DNA of 62,837 nucleotides, taken from assembly GCA_903913865.1 (NCBI GenBank), contig CAIWMU010000175.1, positions 1 through 62,837 of the forward strand, in the 5' to 3' direction. The notes beneath the pieces are model-generated. The model did no database searches. It was given only the letters and a program-made list of their open reading frames with translations, and was not told the origin of the DNA. This DNA is from an uncultured Verrucomicrobia subdivision 3 bacterium. Its GTDB lineage: Bacteria > Verrucomicrobiota > Verrucomicrobiia > Limisphaerales > UBA8199. The position numbers and the translations under genes are program-made. Shown piece by piece: positions 43,180 to 51,942 of the stretch (position 1 is its first letter; each line of letters starts with the position of its first letter).

Positions 43180-44037
43180 ATGAAAAATTCAATCATATTA
43201 GCTGTGGTGGCGATGGTTTCATCCGCAACCCTTCAAGCCCAGACGACGGGCACCGTGTCACCCATCCAAAGCACGGCCCGCCCTCTTGGACTGAGCATTG
43301 CCGGTCCCGTGATGCAAGGCGGTTCTGACGCCTCATCAACCACCTTTCAAGGGGTGCTTCCAGGGATGTTGAACTTCATCAAGACCTATCTCCCCGAATA
43401 CCGCAACAACCTGAACAGTCCTCTGGCTTTCACCATTGACCCATCGAAGCTAACCCTCTCTACACAGTCTGATGTGCGCGTCTACTTTGCCTATGAGGGG
43501 GCGGGTTACCACAACAGCATCGGTTTCAACAGCACTGGAACCGGTGTTGCGTCTGGCAATCCCCAGATCATCTTTCCGGATGCCTCAAGCAGTCTTGGCT
43601 ATGGGGGGAGCGGAACTGCAGTGCGCACCGCAACCGATCCCCTCATCGCTGGCGACTTCGTAAACCTTGGAACGTTTAACTCCGGCACACTGCTTGACTT
43701 CTTCCTGATCGCCAATGGCGCCAATGGTGGGAGCACCGTTTATTCAACATCCGAGGTGGGCAATCCCGATGGACTGAACCACGCCGCCACATTCAGCCCC
43801 ACATTTTGGGGTGTGGCCAACAGTCCCTACTTGTTCATTGCATGGGAAGATCTCCTTGGTGGTGGTGACAAGGACTTCAACGATGTCGTCATCGCCATCG
43901 ACATCGGCGCAGCAAACGTCGCGGCACTCCTTGCGACACCTGAACCTGCCACCTGGCTCACGCTCGGTTCTCTGCTACCCCTCAGCATTTATGCCCGACG
44001 GAGAAACCAACGGAATGCAGCCGTCATCCCCGTCTGA
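43180..44037 (+). CDS. PEP-CTERM sorting-signal protein with DUF4114 domain
   Basis: This 285-residue secreted protein has an N-terminal signal peptide (MKNSIILAVVAMVSSATLQAQ). A DUF4114-type region has FIAWEDLLGGGDKDFNDVVIAI, an acidic Ca2+-binding-like loop. The C-terminal PEP-CTERM tail has TPEPATWLTLGSLLPLSIYA followed by the basic YARRRNQR stop. Such tails are cleaved by an exosortase, and the gene lies next to one. It is transcribed from a sigma-54 promoter under probable control of the divergent EBP. Expected location is the outer membrane or extracellular matrix, where it may interact with the polysaccharide. Confidence 0.9.
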   Translation: MKNSIILAVVAMVSSATLQAQTTGTVSPIQSTARPLGLSIAGPVMQGGSDASSTTFQGVLPGMLNFIKTYLPEYRNNLNSPLAFTIDPSKLTLSTQSDVRVYFAYEGAGYHNSIGFNSTGTGVASGNPQIIFPDASSSLGYGGSGTAVRTATDPLIAGDFVNLGTFNSGTLLDFFLIANGANGGSTVYSTSEVGNPDGLNHAATFSPTFWGVANSPYLFIAWEDLLGGGDKDFNDVVIAIDIGAANVAALLATPEPATWLTLGSLLPLSIYARRRNQRNAAVIPV

Positions 44038-44115
44038 TAGAGGATCCGGTGTGTAGAACCGAGGTGCATCCGTCTCGACATTAAAAGGATCCAAACTGAG
44101 CTACGGAGGGGGGCA

Positions 44116-46128
44116 TTGGCCCGCCCGCGAGAAAATGCGGGAACGCGACGTTGCAAATTAATGACCAGAAGCCCGACAATCATCAGAGTTACCGCCATTG
44201 CCCTCGTGGCCCTTCTGGCCGCGGTTGGTGGTTTGCTGGGTGTGCGCGCCTGGCGGGCAAAGACCATCCTCCGGCAGGAACAGAAAGCGCTGGCAACCGC
44301 CGGGGAAATGGTTGCCAACGGGAAGTCCACCGAGGCACTGGCCCTTGTCCAGAGCTTCTCAAAAACCCAGACAGACCCCGGGGATGAATGGCGCCGGCTG
44401 GAGCTTTCGGCTCTTGTTTCCCTGCTGGATGTTCCCCGGCTCGCCCTCATCTATGAGCGCACCCCGCAACGCATTCTGGCAGACGAAAAGGCCTCCATTC
44501 TGGTGGCCCGCGGCTTTATCCATGCCCGCAAACAGGAGGATTTCAGCAGGATCCGGTCGGTCTGGCGGGGTAAAGAGCAGCAGGCCGACGGATGGCTGGC
44601 GCTCGATTCAGACGCCCTGATCCTCGCCGGAAAACCGGGCGATGCCGAGAAACTGCTCCGGTCCAAGCCGCTGCCAGGCGAGGAGGATGCCACACGCCTC
44701 CTCCGATTGGCGCTGGTGACGGCAAAAAAGGACATGCCCGGTGCATGGAAACTCCTGGCCCAGGCCACCTCGCTCCAGCCCCGCAACCCGGATCTTCGTT
44801 CGTTTCGCGCCCAGATACTGGAGGCCACCGGCCGCATCGAACTGGCCCGGGTGGAATATGTGGCCGCCCTCATGGCCAACCCCAAAAGCCCCCTGCTCCG
44901 GGATCAATTGGCTGACTTCTACATGCGGAACCACAATCCGGATCTTGCACTCGACACCTGGGTTGAAGCACTCCCACTGCAGGCCCTTGATTTCATCTGG
45001 CTCAAGGCCCGGTTTTGGAGCCGCGTGATCAGACCCGTCGAGTTCGCAGGGAAGGGAGAGCCACCTCCGGGTGATCTGGAACCGCTGGTCCGCCAGATTG
45101 CCGCGCTCGCTCCGGATCGCTTCTTTGATGCAACCGCCTTCGATCAACTGCCACGCGCCAAACGCTATTCGGCACAGCGTCAGGAGGTGTTCTGGTTGCG
45201 CCTTCTGGATCACCTTCAAACCCGTCAGGAGCCCCAGGCCCTTCAACTGCTCGAATTCGGCCCCGCGAACCTCCGCTCATGGGATCCGGATCTGGCGGCC
45301 GCGATTTATCGCATCCTCTACTTCCGGCAGCACCAGTCGCTGAATCCCCCCAGGCTGGTCTTCACCAGCGCCATTCCTGCCACCAACCGCCACCCGTTTT
45401 TTGTAACTCTGGAGGAGGCCGCCCTTCAGGAGCGCTCCACCCATTCGATCCGCGCCTCCCTCCCGCCGGATGTGGCCTCCCTGCTGAGAGGCCCAAACGC
45501 CTTCCCGGCCGCCCTGCTGGCAGCGGGCTGGCGCGAGGCGACCCTCCAGCTTCGACAGAATCAGGGCCCGGATTCCGACGGGCCTGAGTGGCTTCGCTAC
45601 GGTTTCGCCCAGATACTGCGCCTGAATCGCGCTCCCAAAACAGCCCTCTCATACCTGGGCAGTGGGCCGCTCCCGCCCGTGCTCGGATTGCTCCGGGCCG
45701 AGATCCACGCCGAACTGGGTCAACTCCCGGAATCCATCACGGAGATGACTCCCCTGGCTCCCCTGCCATCCAGTGTCGGATTTCGTGCCTCATACCTGCT
45801 GGCCCTCAACGCCGTGGAGCACCACGACCTTTCCGCAGCAACCCGGTTCGTCACCAGCCAGCCTCTTCTCGCAAACGATCTCACCGGCAAAGAACTCCTC
45901 GCGCGGCTCGCCCTCCTTGAAAACAACATTCCCGGGGCCGAACTGATTTATAGGGAGATCCTGCCCCGCTCCATTGAGGCCAAAACATGGTTCGCCCGGC
46001 AGGCCTTTTCCAAAAAACAATGGAAGGAGGCCCGCAGCCTCACCACTGAATTGCTGAAACTGATGCCCGATTCCCCCCAACTCCGCGAGAATATGCTGGC
46101 GATCGACAAGGCGGAGTCGATGCGATGA
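44116..46128 (+). CDS. TPR-like membrane-anchored protein of the exosortase operon
   Basis: This protein of about 670 residues has one N-terminal membrane anchor (IIRVTAIALVALLAAVGGLLGV). Most of its length is helical repeats with a TPR feel (for example AWKLLAQATSLQPRNPDLRSF, then ARVEYVAALMANPKSPLLR). TPR proteins regularly accompany exosortases in PEP-CTERM loci. TTG 44116 has a strong Shine-Dalgarno (GGAGG) six bases upstream and is used here; ATG 44161 would keep the anchor but lacks a site. The stop overlaps the exosortase start by four bases. A role in presenting cargo or polymer is inference. Confidence 0.68.
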   Translation: MARPRENAGTRRCKLMTRSPTIIRVTAIALVALLAAVGGLLGVRAWRAKTILRQEQKALATAGEMVANGKSTEALALVQSFSKTQTDPGDEWRRLELSALVSLLDVPRLALIYERTPQRILADEKASILVARGFIHARKQEDFSRIRSVWRGKEQQADGWLALDSDALILAGKPGDAEKLLRSKPLPGEEDATRLLRLALVTAKKDMPGAWKLLAQATSLQPRNPDLRSFRAQILEATGRIELARVEYVAALMANPKSPLLRDQLADFYMRNHNPDLALDTWVEALPLQALDFIWLKARFWSRVIRPVEFAGKGEPPPGDLEPLVRQIAALAPDRFFDATAFDQLPRAKRYSAQRQEVFWLRLLDHLQTRQEPQALQLLEFGPANLRSWDPDLAAAIYRILYFRQHQSLNPPRLVFTSAIPATNRHPFFVTLEEAALQERSTHSIRASLPPDVASLLRGPNAFPAALLAAGWREATLQLRQNQGPDSDGPEWLRYGFAQILRLNRAPKTALSYLGSGPLPPVLGLLRAEIHAELGQLPESITEMTPLAPLPSSVGFRASYLLALNAVEHHDLSAATRFVTSQPLLANDLTGKELLARLALLENNIPGAELIYREILPRSIEAKTWFARQAFSKKQWKEARSLTTELLKLMPDSPQLRENMLAIDKAESMR

Positions 46129-47573
46129 AAATCCGGGATCGTGCCTGGTTCACCCTGCTCGCCATGTTCGGCGCCTTTATCTGGCTCCGGGATCGCGCAT
46201 GGGTTGCATCGGCCTCAGAGACGCTGCCCATCCTCGCCGCCCTCCCGCTTTTCATCTGGTTCGGGTCTCCCTGGCGTCTCCCGGAAACACGGTTCCGGCT
46301 GGACCCCGCCGCCATAGCTGCCTCGGGACTTCTGCTCCTGGCCGGTCTGGCAGCTGATTCAACCTTCCTCCTCGCCGCCGCGTGGACCGTCGCCCTCTGG
46401 AGCTGGCTCCTTGGCCGGTCATCCGAACAACCGATCGTCTCCCCACGGCTCCTGCTCCTGCCCATGATGGCCTTCCCGTGGGTTTCCCTTGACCTTGAGC
46501 GGCTGGGTTGGTGGTTCAGACTCAGTGCCGCCTGGTCCACTGAGCATCTATTCGCCGCCACCGGCCTTGCTGTCACGCGGCACGGCACGAACCTCCTGGT
46601 TCAGGGCCAACCCATCGATGTGACCCCGGCCTGCTCCGGAATGCATTCCCTCCAGGCCTATCTCATCGCGGGGATTCTCATCGCCTTTATCGAGCAGAAA
46701 CCCGCCCCGGTCCGTGATGGGAAGGTTCCCACCCTCCCGTCATCAGACTCCTTCCTCCTTGAGAACGCCTTCTGGATCAGCATAGCCACCATACCGCCCC
46801 TGGCTTGGATCGCCAACGTCATCCGCGTCTCCACCCTCACTGCTGCAGCCCTCACCTGGGGGGATGATTTTGCCCGGGGCTGGTTCCACGGCATCGGCGG
46901 CTGGTTCGCTGTCGCCATCCCGTTCCTTTGCTGGTGGGGTATCCTCCGGGCAGTTAAAACGTTCCTGCCCCAGCCGGACGCCACAAATCCGGAACCTCAG
47001 CCCGACACGGCAGGGTCGCCCCCAACCACCACCCGGACCCCCATTGCCAGCCCGACCAGAATCCTCGCCTCCATCGACCCTCAATGGGCCATTCTCGCTT
47101 TTTGCATCTGGCAGGCGTCCGACCTCGTGATCGCCTGGAGCCATTCCCCGTTTGATTCCTTCGGCTGGCTGGCCCTCCTTCTTTGGCTCACCCCGCAAGC
47201 AGACCGGCTAATCCGTCGGTATTTGTCCGGTTCCAACCCTCTCTGGCCCTCACAAATGGAACAGCCGGACTCCCTCCCTCCCGTGCCATTGGCTCTCTGG
47301 GCGGCCCTGCTCGCCTGCTTTTTCGGAATCCTCACAGACCTGCATTTTCTAAAGCACTGTGCCCTGGCCCTGGCCTGTGCCGGTATCACCTCCCGGTTCC
47401 GGTTCTGGCTGCCATGGTTCCTCCTTTCCATTTCATGGATGCCTGCGCTGGGTTGGGTCCTCGCGGCGCTGCACCCGGTCGCGGTCACTTCCATCCGCCT
47501 CACCCTGGCTGCTCTCGCGGCCCTGCTCCCCCTGTATGGGGCATGGTCCGCCCCCCGGAGGTCAGCCCCTTGA
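46125..47573 (+). CDS. Exosortase (archaeosortase/exosortase family)
   Basis: This 482-residue polytopic membrane peptidase/transpeptidase has the catalytic triad regions TPACSGMHSL (Cys about 170), IANVIRVST (Arg about 234) and WFHGIGGWF (His about 255). It would cleave PEP-CTERM tails such as that of the neighbouring DUF4114 protein and attach the protein to a surface lipid or polysaccharide. After a soluble linker rich in Pro/Thr (about 285-330), a further 150 residues carry several hydrophobic segments without a triad. Standard exosortases are about 280-330 residues, so this C-terminal module is unusual. It is coupled to the TPR gene and to the EpsI-like gene (TTGA overlap). Confidence 0.88.
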   Translation: MKIRDRAWFTLLAMFGAFIWLRDRAWVASASETLPILAALPLFIWFGSPWRLPETRFRLDPAAIAASGLLLLAGLAADSTFLLAAAWTVALWSWLLGRSSEQPIVSPRLLLLPMMAFPWVSLDLERLGWWFRLSAAWSTEHLFAATGLAVTRHGTNLLVQGQPIDVTPACSGMHSLQAYLIAGILIAFIEQKPAPVRDGKVPTLPSSDSFLLENAFWISIATIPPLAWIANVIRVSTLTAAALTWGDDFARGWFHGIGGWFAVAIPFLCWWGILRAVKTFLPQPDATNPEPQPDTAGSPPTTTRTPIASPTRILASIDPQWAILAFCIWQASDLVIAWSHSPFDSFGWLALLLWLTPQADRLIRRYLSGSNPLWPSQMEQPDSLPPVPLALWAALLACFFGILTDLHFLKHCALALACAGITSRFRFWLPWFLLSISWMPALGWVLAALHPVAVTSIRLTLAALAALLPLYGAWSAPRRSAP

Positions 47574-48187
47574 AAATCTCCCCGCGCAACTGGCTCTGGG
47601 TTGGGTTTGCAGCACTGTTCCTGTTCAGCCTGCTCCATCAACTGCCCCCCGCGCCTCAAGTTCCCCAACCGGCAGGCTCAACCTCAACGGCAGCTGGCAG
47701 ATTCTCCAATATTCCCTGTTCAGGCCTCGGTTTCCAGGGTCGTGATATCCCTTTGAACACAACGGAAAACACCGTCTACAGGGAGGCTGCCGCCCTCAAG
47801 CGGAGCTACCAATCCGGTTCACACGGTTTCATCCTCACGGCTGTGGATGGAAGCCGGAACCGCCATGCGGTTCACGATCCCCTTTATTGCATCCGTGGGG
47901 ATGGCTGGCAGATCCTCCACGGGCAGACCATCACCGTGCCCGGCGGCAACGCCCGGCTGCTCAGCCTGACCCGCGCCGGGCGAGGGACGGAAGTCCTGTT
48001 CTGGTTCAGCAACGGTTCCACCCGCCACCAATCCGCCTGGCGTGCATGGTGGCTCAGCCTGACGCGCCGCATCTCCTTCGGAATGACCGGATCCGATCCC
48101 ACGCTGGTCTTCCTCCAGCCCGCCACCGATCAGGCGCCTGATTGGCAGAGCGTTTTCGCCAGGTGCCCCTTCCTTTTCGACATATGA
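47570..48187 (+). CDS. EpsI-like exosortase-associated protein (DUF3485)
   Basis: This 205-residue protein has an N-terminal membrane segment (NWLWVGFAALFLFSLLHQ). The EpsI/DUF3485-like region includes VYREAAALKRSY, HAVHDPLYCIRGDGWQIL and VLFWFSNGSTRHQSAWRAWW. EpsI proteins sit directly after exosortases, often as a fused domain. The TTG start (47570) overlaps the exosortase stop (TTGA) and has GGAGG eight bases upstream. The stop overlaps the next GT2 gene by four bases. Confidence 0.8.
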   Translation: MKISPRNWLWVGFAALFLFSLLHQLPPAPQVPQPAGSTSTAAGRFSNIPCSGLGFQGRDIPLNTTENTVYREAAALKRSYQSGSHGFILTAVDGSRNRHAVHDPLYCIRGDGWQILHGQTITVPGGNARLLSLTRAGRGTEVLFWFSNGSTRHQSAWRAWWLSLTRRISFGMTGSDPTLVFLQPATDQAPDWQSVFARCPFLFDI

Positions 48188-49011
48188 GCCAACCAGCCAC
48201 TCCCAGACCGACAGTCGGCGTTGTCATCCGCTTCAAGAACTCCGCCGCCACCCTGCCGGCGGTGGTGGAGGCCCTCAGCAAACAAACACGACAACCGGAC
48301 CTCATCATCGGCGTCAACAACGGCAGCACCGATGCCTCTGCCAGCATCCTGAGTTCAGCCGGCGCACGGATTATCGACTGGACGAAACCCTACGGCCATC
48401 CACAGGTGCTGAACTTCGCACTCAGCCACTGCCACACCGATCTCGTTCTGGTCCTCAGTTCACACACGGTGCTCAACTCCACCGATGCCGTGGAAAAGCT
48501 CGCGGGTGCCATGACCGACCCACGCACAGCCTGCGCCAGTGGCAAATGGGATTCCGACCCGTTCTACAGCGACACCATTGATTGGGATGAGTTGAAGACA
48601 AAAGGGCTGAAGTTCGGATCCATCTATACCAACAGCATGGGCATCCTCCGCCGCTCCCTCTGGGAGCAGTGCCCGTTCGATGAATCCATTTCCACCATGG
48701 AGGATTGCGTCTGGGCGCTCGAACAAGTCCACTGCGGTCATCTCTGCCGCCGTGTCCGGATTGATTTCAGCTACCAGCGCAGCACGACTGACCGCACCTT
48801 CGTCTTTGCCGCCCACACCTTCCAGCTGGCAGCCCGGCACGATCTCAGAGTCACTTGGCTTGGCCCGATTGCGACCATCAAGAGCCTGATTTCGGGAACC
48901 TTCGATCCACAGGTCCTCTCAAGCCCTGCCCGGAAACAGGAACGTCGCAACCACGTGGACCGGCTCAAAGCCTGGGCCTACGGACGGTGGATGAAGAACC
49001 TCTCCGAATAG
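48184..49011 (+). CDS. Glycosyltransferase family 2
   Basis: This 275-residue GT-A enzyme has VGVVIRFKNSAATLPAVVEAL at the start, IIGVNNGSTDASASIL (nucleotide site) and VLVLSSHTVLNS, in which the DXD aspartates are absent. EDCVWALEQV follows. It is the last of the coupled TPR-exosortase-EpsI-GT2 genes. The lack of an obvious DXD raises the possibility of a non-standard metal site. It may act on the polysaccharide or a carrier used by the exosortase system. Confidence 0.82.
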   Translation: MSQPATPRPTVGVVIRFKNSAATLPAVVEALSKQTRQPDLIIGVNNGSTDASASILSSAGARIIDWTKPYGHPQVLNFALSHCHTDLVLVLSSHTVLNSTDAVEKLAGAMTDPRTACASGKWDSDPFYSDTIDWDELKTKGLKFGSIYTNSMGILRRSLWEQCPFDESISTMEDCVWALEQVHCGHLCRRVRIDFSYQRSTTDRTFVFAAHTFQLAARHDLRVTWLGPIATIKSLISGTFDPQVLSSPARKQERRNHVDRLKAWAYGRWMKNLSE

Positions 49012-49454
49012 CCCCCTCCCCCCTCCGCAGCAGTCGCACCGGCACCATCTCATCCCATTGACAACCGTGCGTGTCCACCGGTTGACCAGGGTCTCAAAAG
49101 GGTTTTCGCCGGAATCTTCCCGCCAGGCGGTGTTTGATGTCCCCTCAAAAGAGCATGTTCCCTGTGAGCCTGCATTCCGAAAGAAGTCAGCCAAATCGGA
49201 AGGAGATCCCGCGCAAGCCACAAGGCACCAGGAGCGCTCCGGGAAGGACGATGGAGCGGGTGCCGTCACCGGGATGGTCCAATCGTTCGGGCATCAGCGG
49301 AAAGCCCGGACCCGGGAGTTGCGGTGACAGCCATCGGCGAGCGTGGATGCCTGGATGGCAATGAATCATCCCCGGGAATATGACCCGCAGGAACTGTGGC
49401 GGGTGATCAACCCCATCCTGCTGGCTGCCCCGCCATCCCGCCCTTTGGCGTGTG
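49012..49454. other. Intergenic region without a recognisable gene
   Basis: About 440 bases between convergent genes. Short frames exist on both strands, including one of 37 codons from 49361, but none has a ribosome-binding site or protein-like composition. No repeat from the other arrays is present. Confidence 0.5.
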
Positions 49455-49994
49455 TTAGCCGCCCCCGGCCCTGACCATGGTGGCGTTGGATATCTCCACG
49501 CCACGAAGGATGAAGGTATTCCCCGCTGTGATGATAAATCCGTGCTTCAGGAACAGGGGCTGGGCTGTAAGGCTTACTCTGGCGTGGATCGGGTCGATCC
49601 CGCCGGCCTTCGCCTCGGCCAAAAGATGCCCCATAAGGACCGACCCGAAGCCCTTGCGCCCCTGACTCCCCGCCACATAGAAGTGGTCTATGTAACCATT
49701 GGGCTGGAGGTCCCCATACGCCACAAGCCCATCGGCTGTCTCCACGACCCATGGACGGAGGGATCGCATAAGAATGACCCACGCCTCTGAATCAAACGTG
49801 GCCGGGGCCCAGGCCGAACGCTGCTCGGAACTGTAATGCGTCCTCCCGTGGTCGTGGACCGAGGAATGAAAAATCGATCGAAGCCCCAATTCCTCGCCAT
49901 CCCGGATCCTGCGTATGAGCATGCGATCAAGCGATGAACCTGCCACCACGGGGGCCGTGCCTCGCGGTTCCGGGCCAGTCACTTCAGGGATCAT
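49455..49994 (-). CDS. GNAT-family N-acetyltransferase
   Basis: This 179-residue protein has the GNAT fold. The conserved acetyl-CoA pyrophosphate loop is SQGRKGFGSVLMGHLL (Q/R-x-x-G-x-G), with flanking strands YIDHFYVAGS and ARVSLTAQPLFLKHGF. ATG 49994 overlaps the signal-peptidase-like stop (ATGA) and is preceded by a GAGG ribosome-binding site. The first conserved residues start at MLIRRIRDG (49922), so the N-terminal 24 residues may be non-essential. The substrate is unknown. Confidence 0.78.
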   Translation of the reverse strand: MIPEVTGPEPRGTAPVVAGSSLDRMLIRRIRDGEELGLRSIFHSSVHDHGRTHYSSEQRSAWAPATFDSEAWVILMRSLRPWVVETADGLVAYGDLQPNGYIDHFYVAGSQGRKGFGSVLMGHLLAEAKAGGIDPIHARVSLTAQPLFLKHGFIITAGNTFILRGVEISNATMVRAGGG

Positions 49995-50554
49995 TTGTTC
50001 CTCACGCGCCCCAGAATCCGCTGTCCCGACACGGGTCCCCAGAAGCGGCTGTCGAATGAGTTCGTCGTGTTATCCCCCAGCAGGAAGTAGCTCCCCTCCG
50101 GGATTTTGCAGGGGTAGCTCACGCCCCGCACCATTGCGCCTTGTATACCCGGAAAGTAGCGAATCCCATCGATCCGCCCCGGCTGCGCCTGCCGCCTGCC
50201 ATCGGCATAAATCCCATCCCCCCGGATATCAAGACTCTCCCCGGGCAGCCCCGCCACCCGCATCACCCATACCTCGCCCTGCTTTGTCCCGGTCTCCTCC
50301 GTGGGCGGGTAGAACACAACCACATCCCACCGTTGCGGTTTGCCGGATCTGTAGGCACCCATCTCCGCCACCACACTCTCATTCGGCTGGATCGTGGGGG
50401 CCATCGCCGAGGAGCCGTTCTGCCGGAACGCGCGGTCCGAGCAGCCGGTGGCAGCGATGACGGCCAGCGCCACCCCGAGAAATCCCCGCGCAAGCCTGCG
50501 CCAAACCGCCCCGCCCGGCATTGGCGCCGTTGCCCCATGTGCTGTCTTTGTCAT
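49991..50554 (-). CDS. Signal peptidase I-like lipoprotein, catalytic residues missing
   Basis: This 187-residue protein of the S26 fold has box order SSAMAPTIQPNE, VMRVAGLPGE and FLLGDNTTNSFDSRFWG. In active type I signal peptidases the residue before Met in box B is the nucleophile Ser; here it is Ala50. The Lys of box D (K-R-x-x-G-L-P-G) is replaced by Met98. An N-terminal hydrophobic segment ends in ATGC (Cys38), a possible lipobox, instead of the usual membrane anchor. It is coupled at both ends by four-base overlaps. Protease activity seems unlikely; peptide binding or a scaffold role is possible. Confidence 0.8.
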   Translation of the reverse strand: MTKTAHGATAPMPGGAVWRRLARGFLGVALAVIAATGCSDRAFRQNGSSAMAPTIQPNESVVAEMGAYRSGKPQRWDVVVFYPPTEETGTKQGEVWVMRVAGLPGESLDIRGDGIYADGRRQAQPGRIDGIRYFPGIQGAMVRGVSYPCKIPEGSYFLLGDNTTNSFDSRFWGPVSGQRILGRVRNK

Positions 50555-50931
50555 GATCCTGTTGATCCGTTTAGGATTTTCTCTCCCACAATACTCCAGG
50601 CTCTCGAGATCCGGCCTCCCTGCACTTCGTAAATCATCAGGAGTCTGATCCTGCCGGGTCCCTCCGGGAAGTTTCGGGTGACCTCCTCGTGGTCGGCAAC
50701 GGTGTGGCCGACCACCGTCCTGCCCAGCAGGGTCGCGTGCAAATTGGGCTCCTGGAACCGGGCCTCAAAACGCTTCCGCAACTCAGCTGCCCCGTTTGCC
50801 AACAGTTTGTCCGGATGCTCAAACATCTGTGCATCCTCCCCATAGGTGGCAAGCAACGCCTCCACATCACGGGCATTGTAGGCGTCGAGTTGCCTCTGCA
50901 CGACCGCCTCTGGATCATTTGCCGTCATCAT
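50551..50931 (-). CDS. SnoaL-like/NTF2-family protein
   Basis: This 126-residue alpha+beta-barrel protein opens VQRQLDAYNARDVEALLATYGEDAQMFE, the polyketide-cyclase/NTF2-like pattern. It continues with an RKRFEARF helix and strands (VTRNFPEG, IRLLMIYEVQGGRI). The substrate is unknown; many are small-molecule binders or enzymes. It is the first gene before the signal-peptidase-like gene, overlapping it by four bases. Confidence 0.82.
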   Translation of the reverse strand: MMTANDPEAVVQRQLDAYNARDVEALLATYGEDAQMFEHPDKLLANGAAELRKRFEARFQEPNLHATLLGRTVVGHTVADHEEVTRNFPEGPGRIRLLMIYEVQGGRISRAWSIVGEKILNGSTGS

Positions 50932-51043
50932 AATCTGTGAGCAACTTAACGTCCCGCCCGGGCGTCCGCCACAGTAAACGCAGGGCCGGCTGCAGGAGCT
51001 GCGACGATCCTCCCTGTTTTCCGAAATGCCTGGTGGGGCGAAG

Positions 51044-51457
51044 TCACTTCAATGGCTTCGTGGCGGGAATGATCCAGGCGGATGGATGGGGATCAAAACC
51101 GATAGCCGGGTAATACGCCGTGGCCTTGGGAGCGGCGAGCAGGATCAACTTCGCGTTCGGACCCAGCTGCGATTGTGTCCGCCGGATGAGTTCCTTGCCG
51201 ATCCCCTGCTTTTGGTATGCCTCATCCACCGCCAGATCCGACAGGTAACAACAATACTGGAAATCCGTCACCGAGCGTGCGACACCAATGAGCTTTGCCC
51301 CGTCCCACGCGGTGCACAGAAGATTCGCATGCTCGAGCATCGCCCGGATGCACTGCGCATCCTCCACAGGGCGGCGCTCCGCCAGGGTCGAGCGGTGCAG
51401 GAGATCAACAAACTCGGCATCAGAGATCGCGCGATCTGTTTCGTAGTGGACGTTCAT
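51044..51457 (-). CDS. GNAT-family N-acetyltransferase
   Basis: This 137-residue protein starts MNVHYETDRAI. It has the acetyl-CoA-binding motif YQKQGIGKELIRRTQ (Q-x-x-G-I-G) preceded by LSDLAVDE, and it ends with AYYPAIGFDPHPSAWII, the C-terminal strand pair. It is one of two GNATs in this stretch; no sequence clue shows the acceptor. Its start is placed at ATG 51457. Confidence 0.83.
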   Translation of the reverse strand: MNVHYETDRAISDAEFVDLLHRSTLAERRPVEDAQCIRAMLEHANLLCTAWDGAKLIGVARSVTDFQYCCYLSDLAVDEAYQKQGIGKELIRRTQSQLGPNAKLILLAAPKATAYYPAIGFDPHPSAWIIPATKPLK

Positions 51458-51573
51458 GCTTTGGAGATTTGTAACGCTCCCAGCCCTGCCCTGCAAGCGC
51501 CCTGTCGCGGAATTGTCCGAGCTGGGGTGGCTATCACGATTCTTCCCGCAGACGGATCAAGCGCGCTGCAGCC

Positions 51574-51942
51574 TTAGGGGACTACCCCCTTTACATGGGT
51601 CGCCTCCCAGTTTTTTCGCGCTCCCAGGCAATCCGGGCAAACATAAAGGACCGCCTGAGTCGGTGTGCCAAGGAAACACCCACCCAGGAAATAGGTGTCG
51701 GCATGTGGAAAATGATTTGTGCTGGCGACCTCGCGCGCCTGCTGCTCGCTGTTCAGCCGGATCAACCCGTAGATGATTGGAACATTCGTCTTCGCCATCC
51801 GAATGCTGTGCAACTCGCAAAAGCCCGCCGCCCCTATGGTCCAATCAGAGGTGTATTTGTCGCACCCGACCATCCCCGGCACAAGGCACACCAGCGTGAA
51901 CATCTCCAGCCAGGGCCGCCGCCGCAGATGGCCGGTCTTCAC
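51574..51942 (-). CDS. Putative lipoprotein of unknown function
   Basis: This 122-residue protein starts at GTG 51942, which overlaps the upstream stop in a GTGA arrangement with a purine-rich site before it. After a basic N-terminus comes a hydrophobic stretch ending MVGC, a possible lipobox. The mature part has four Cys (FCELHS, GGCF, YVCPDC), so it may bind a metal or form disulfides; CPDC resembles a thiol/zinc motif. I do not recognise a family. Confidence 0.55.
   Translation of the reverse strand: MKTGHLRRRPWLEMFTLVCLVPGMVGCDKYTSDWTIGAAGFCELHSIRMAKTNVPIIYGLIRLNSEQQAREVASTNHFPHADTYFLGGCFLGTPTQAVLYVCPDCLGARKNWEATHVKGVVP

Noticed and set aside
49361-49476. 37-codon frame in the gap after the exosortase operon
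   Set aside because: Too short, no ribosome-binding site and no match to a known small protein.
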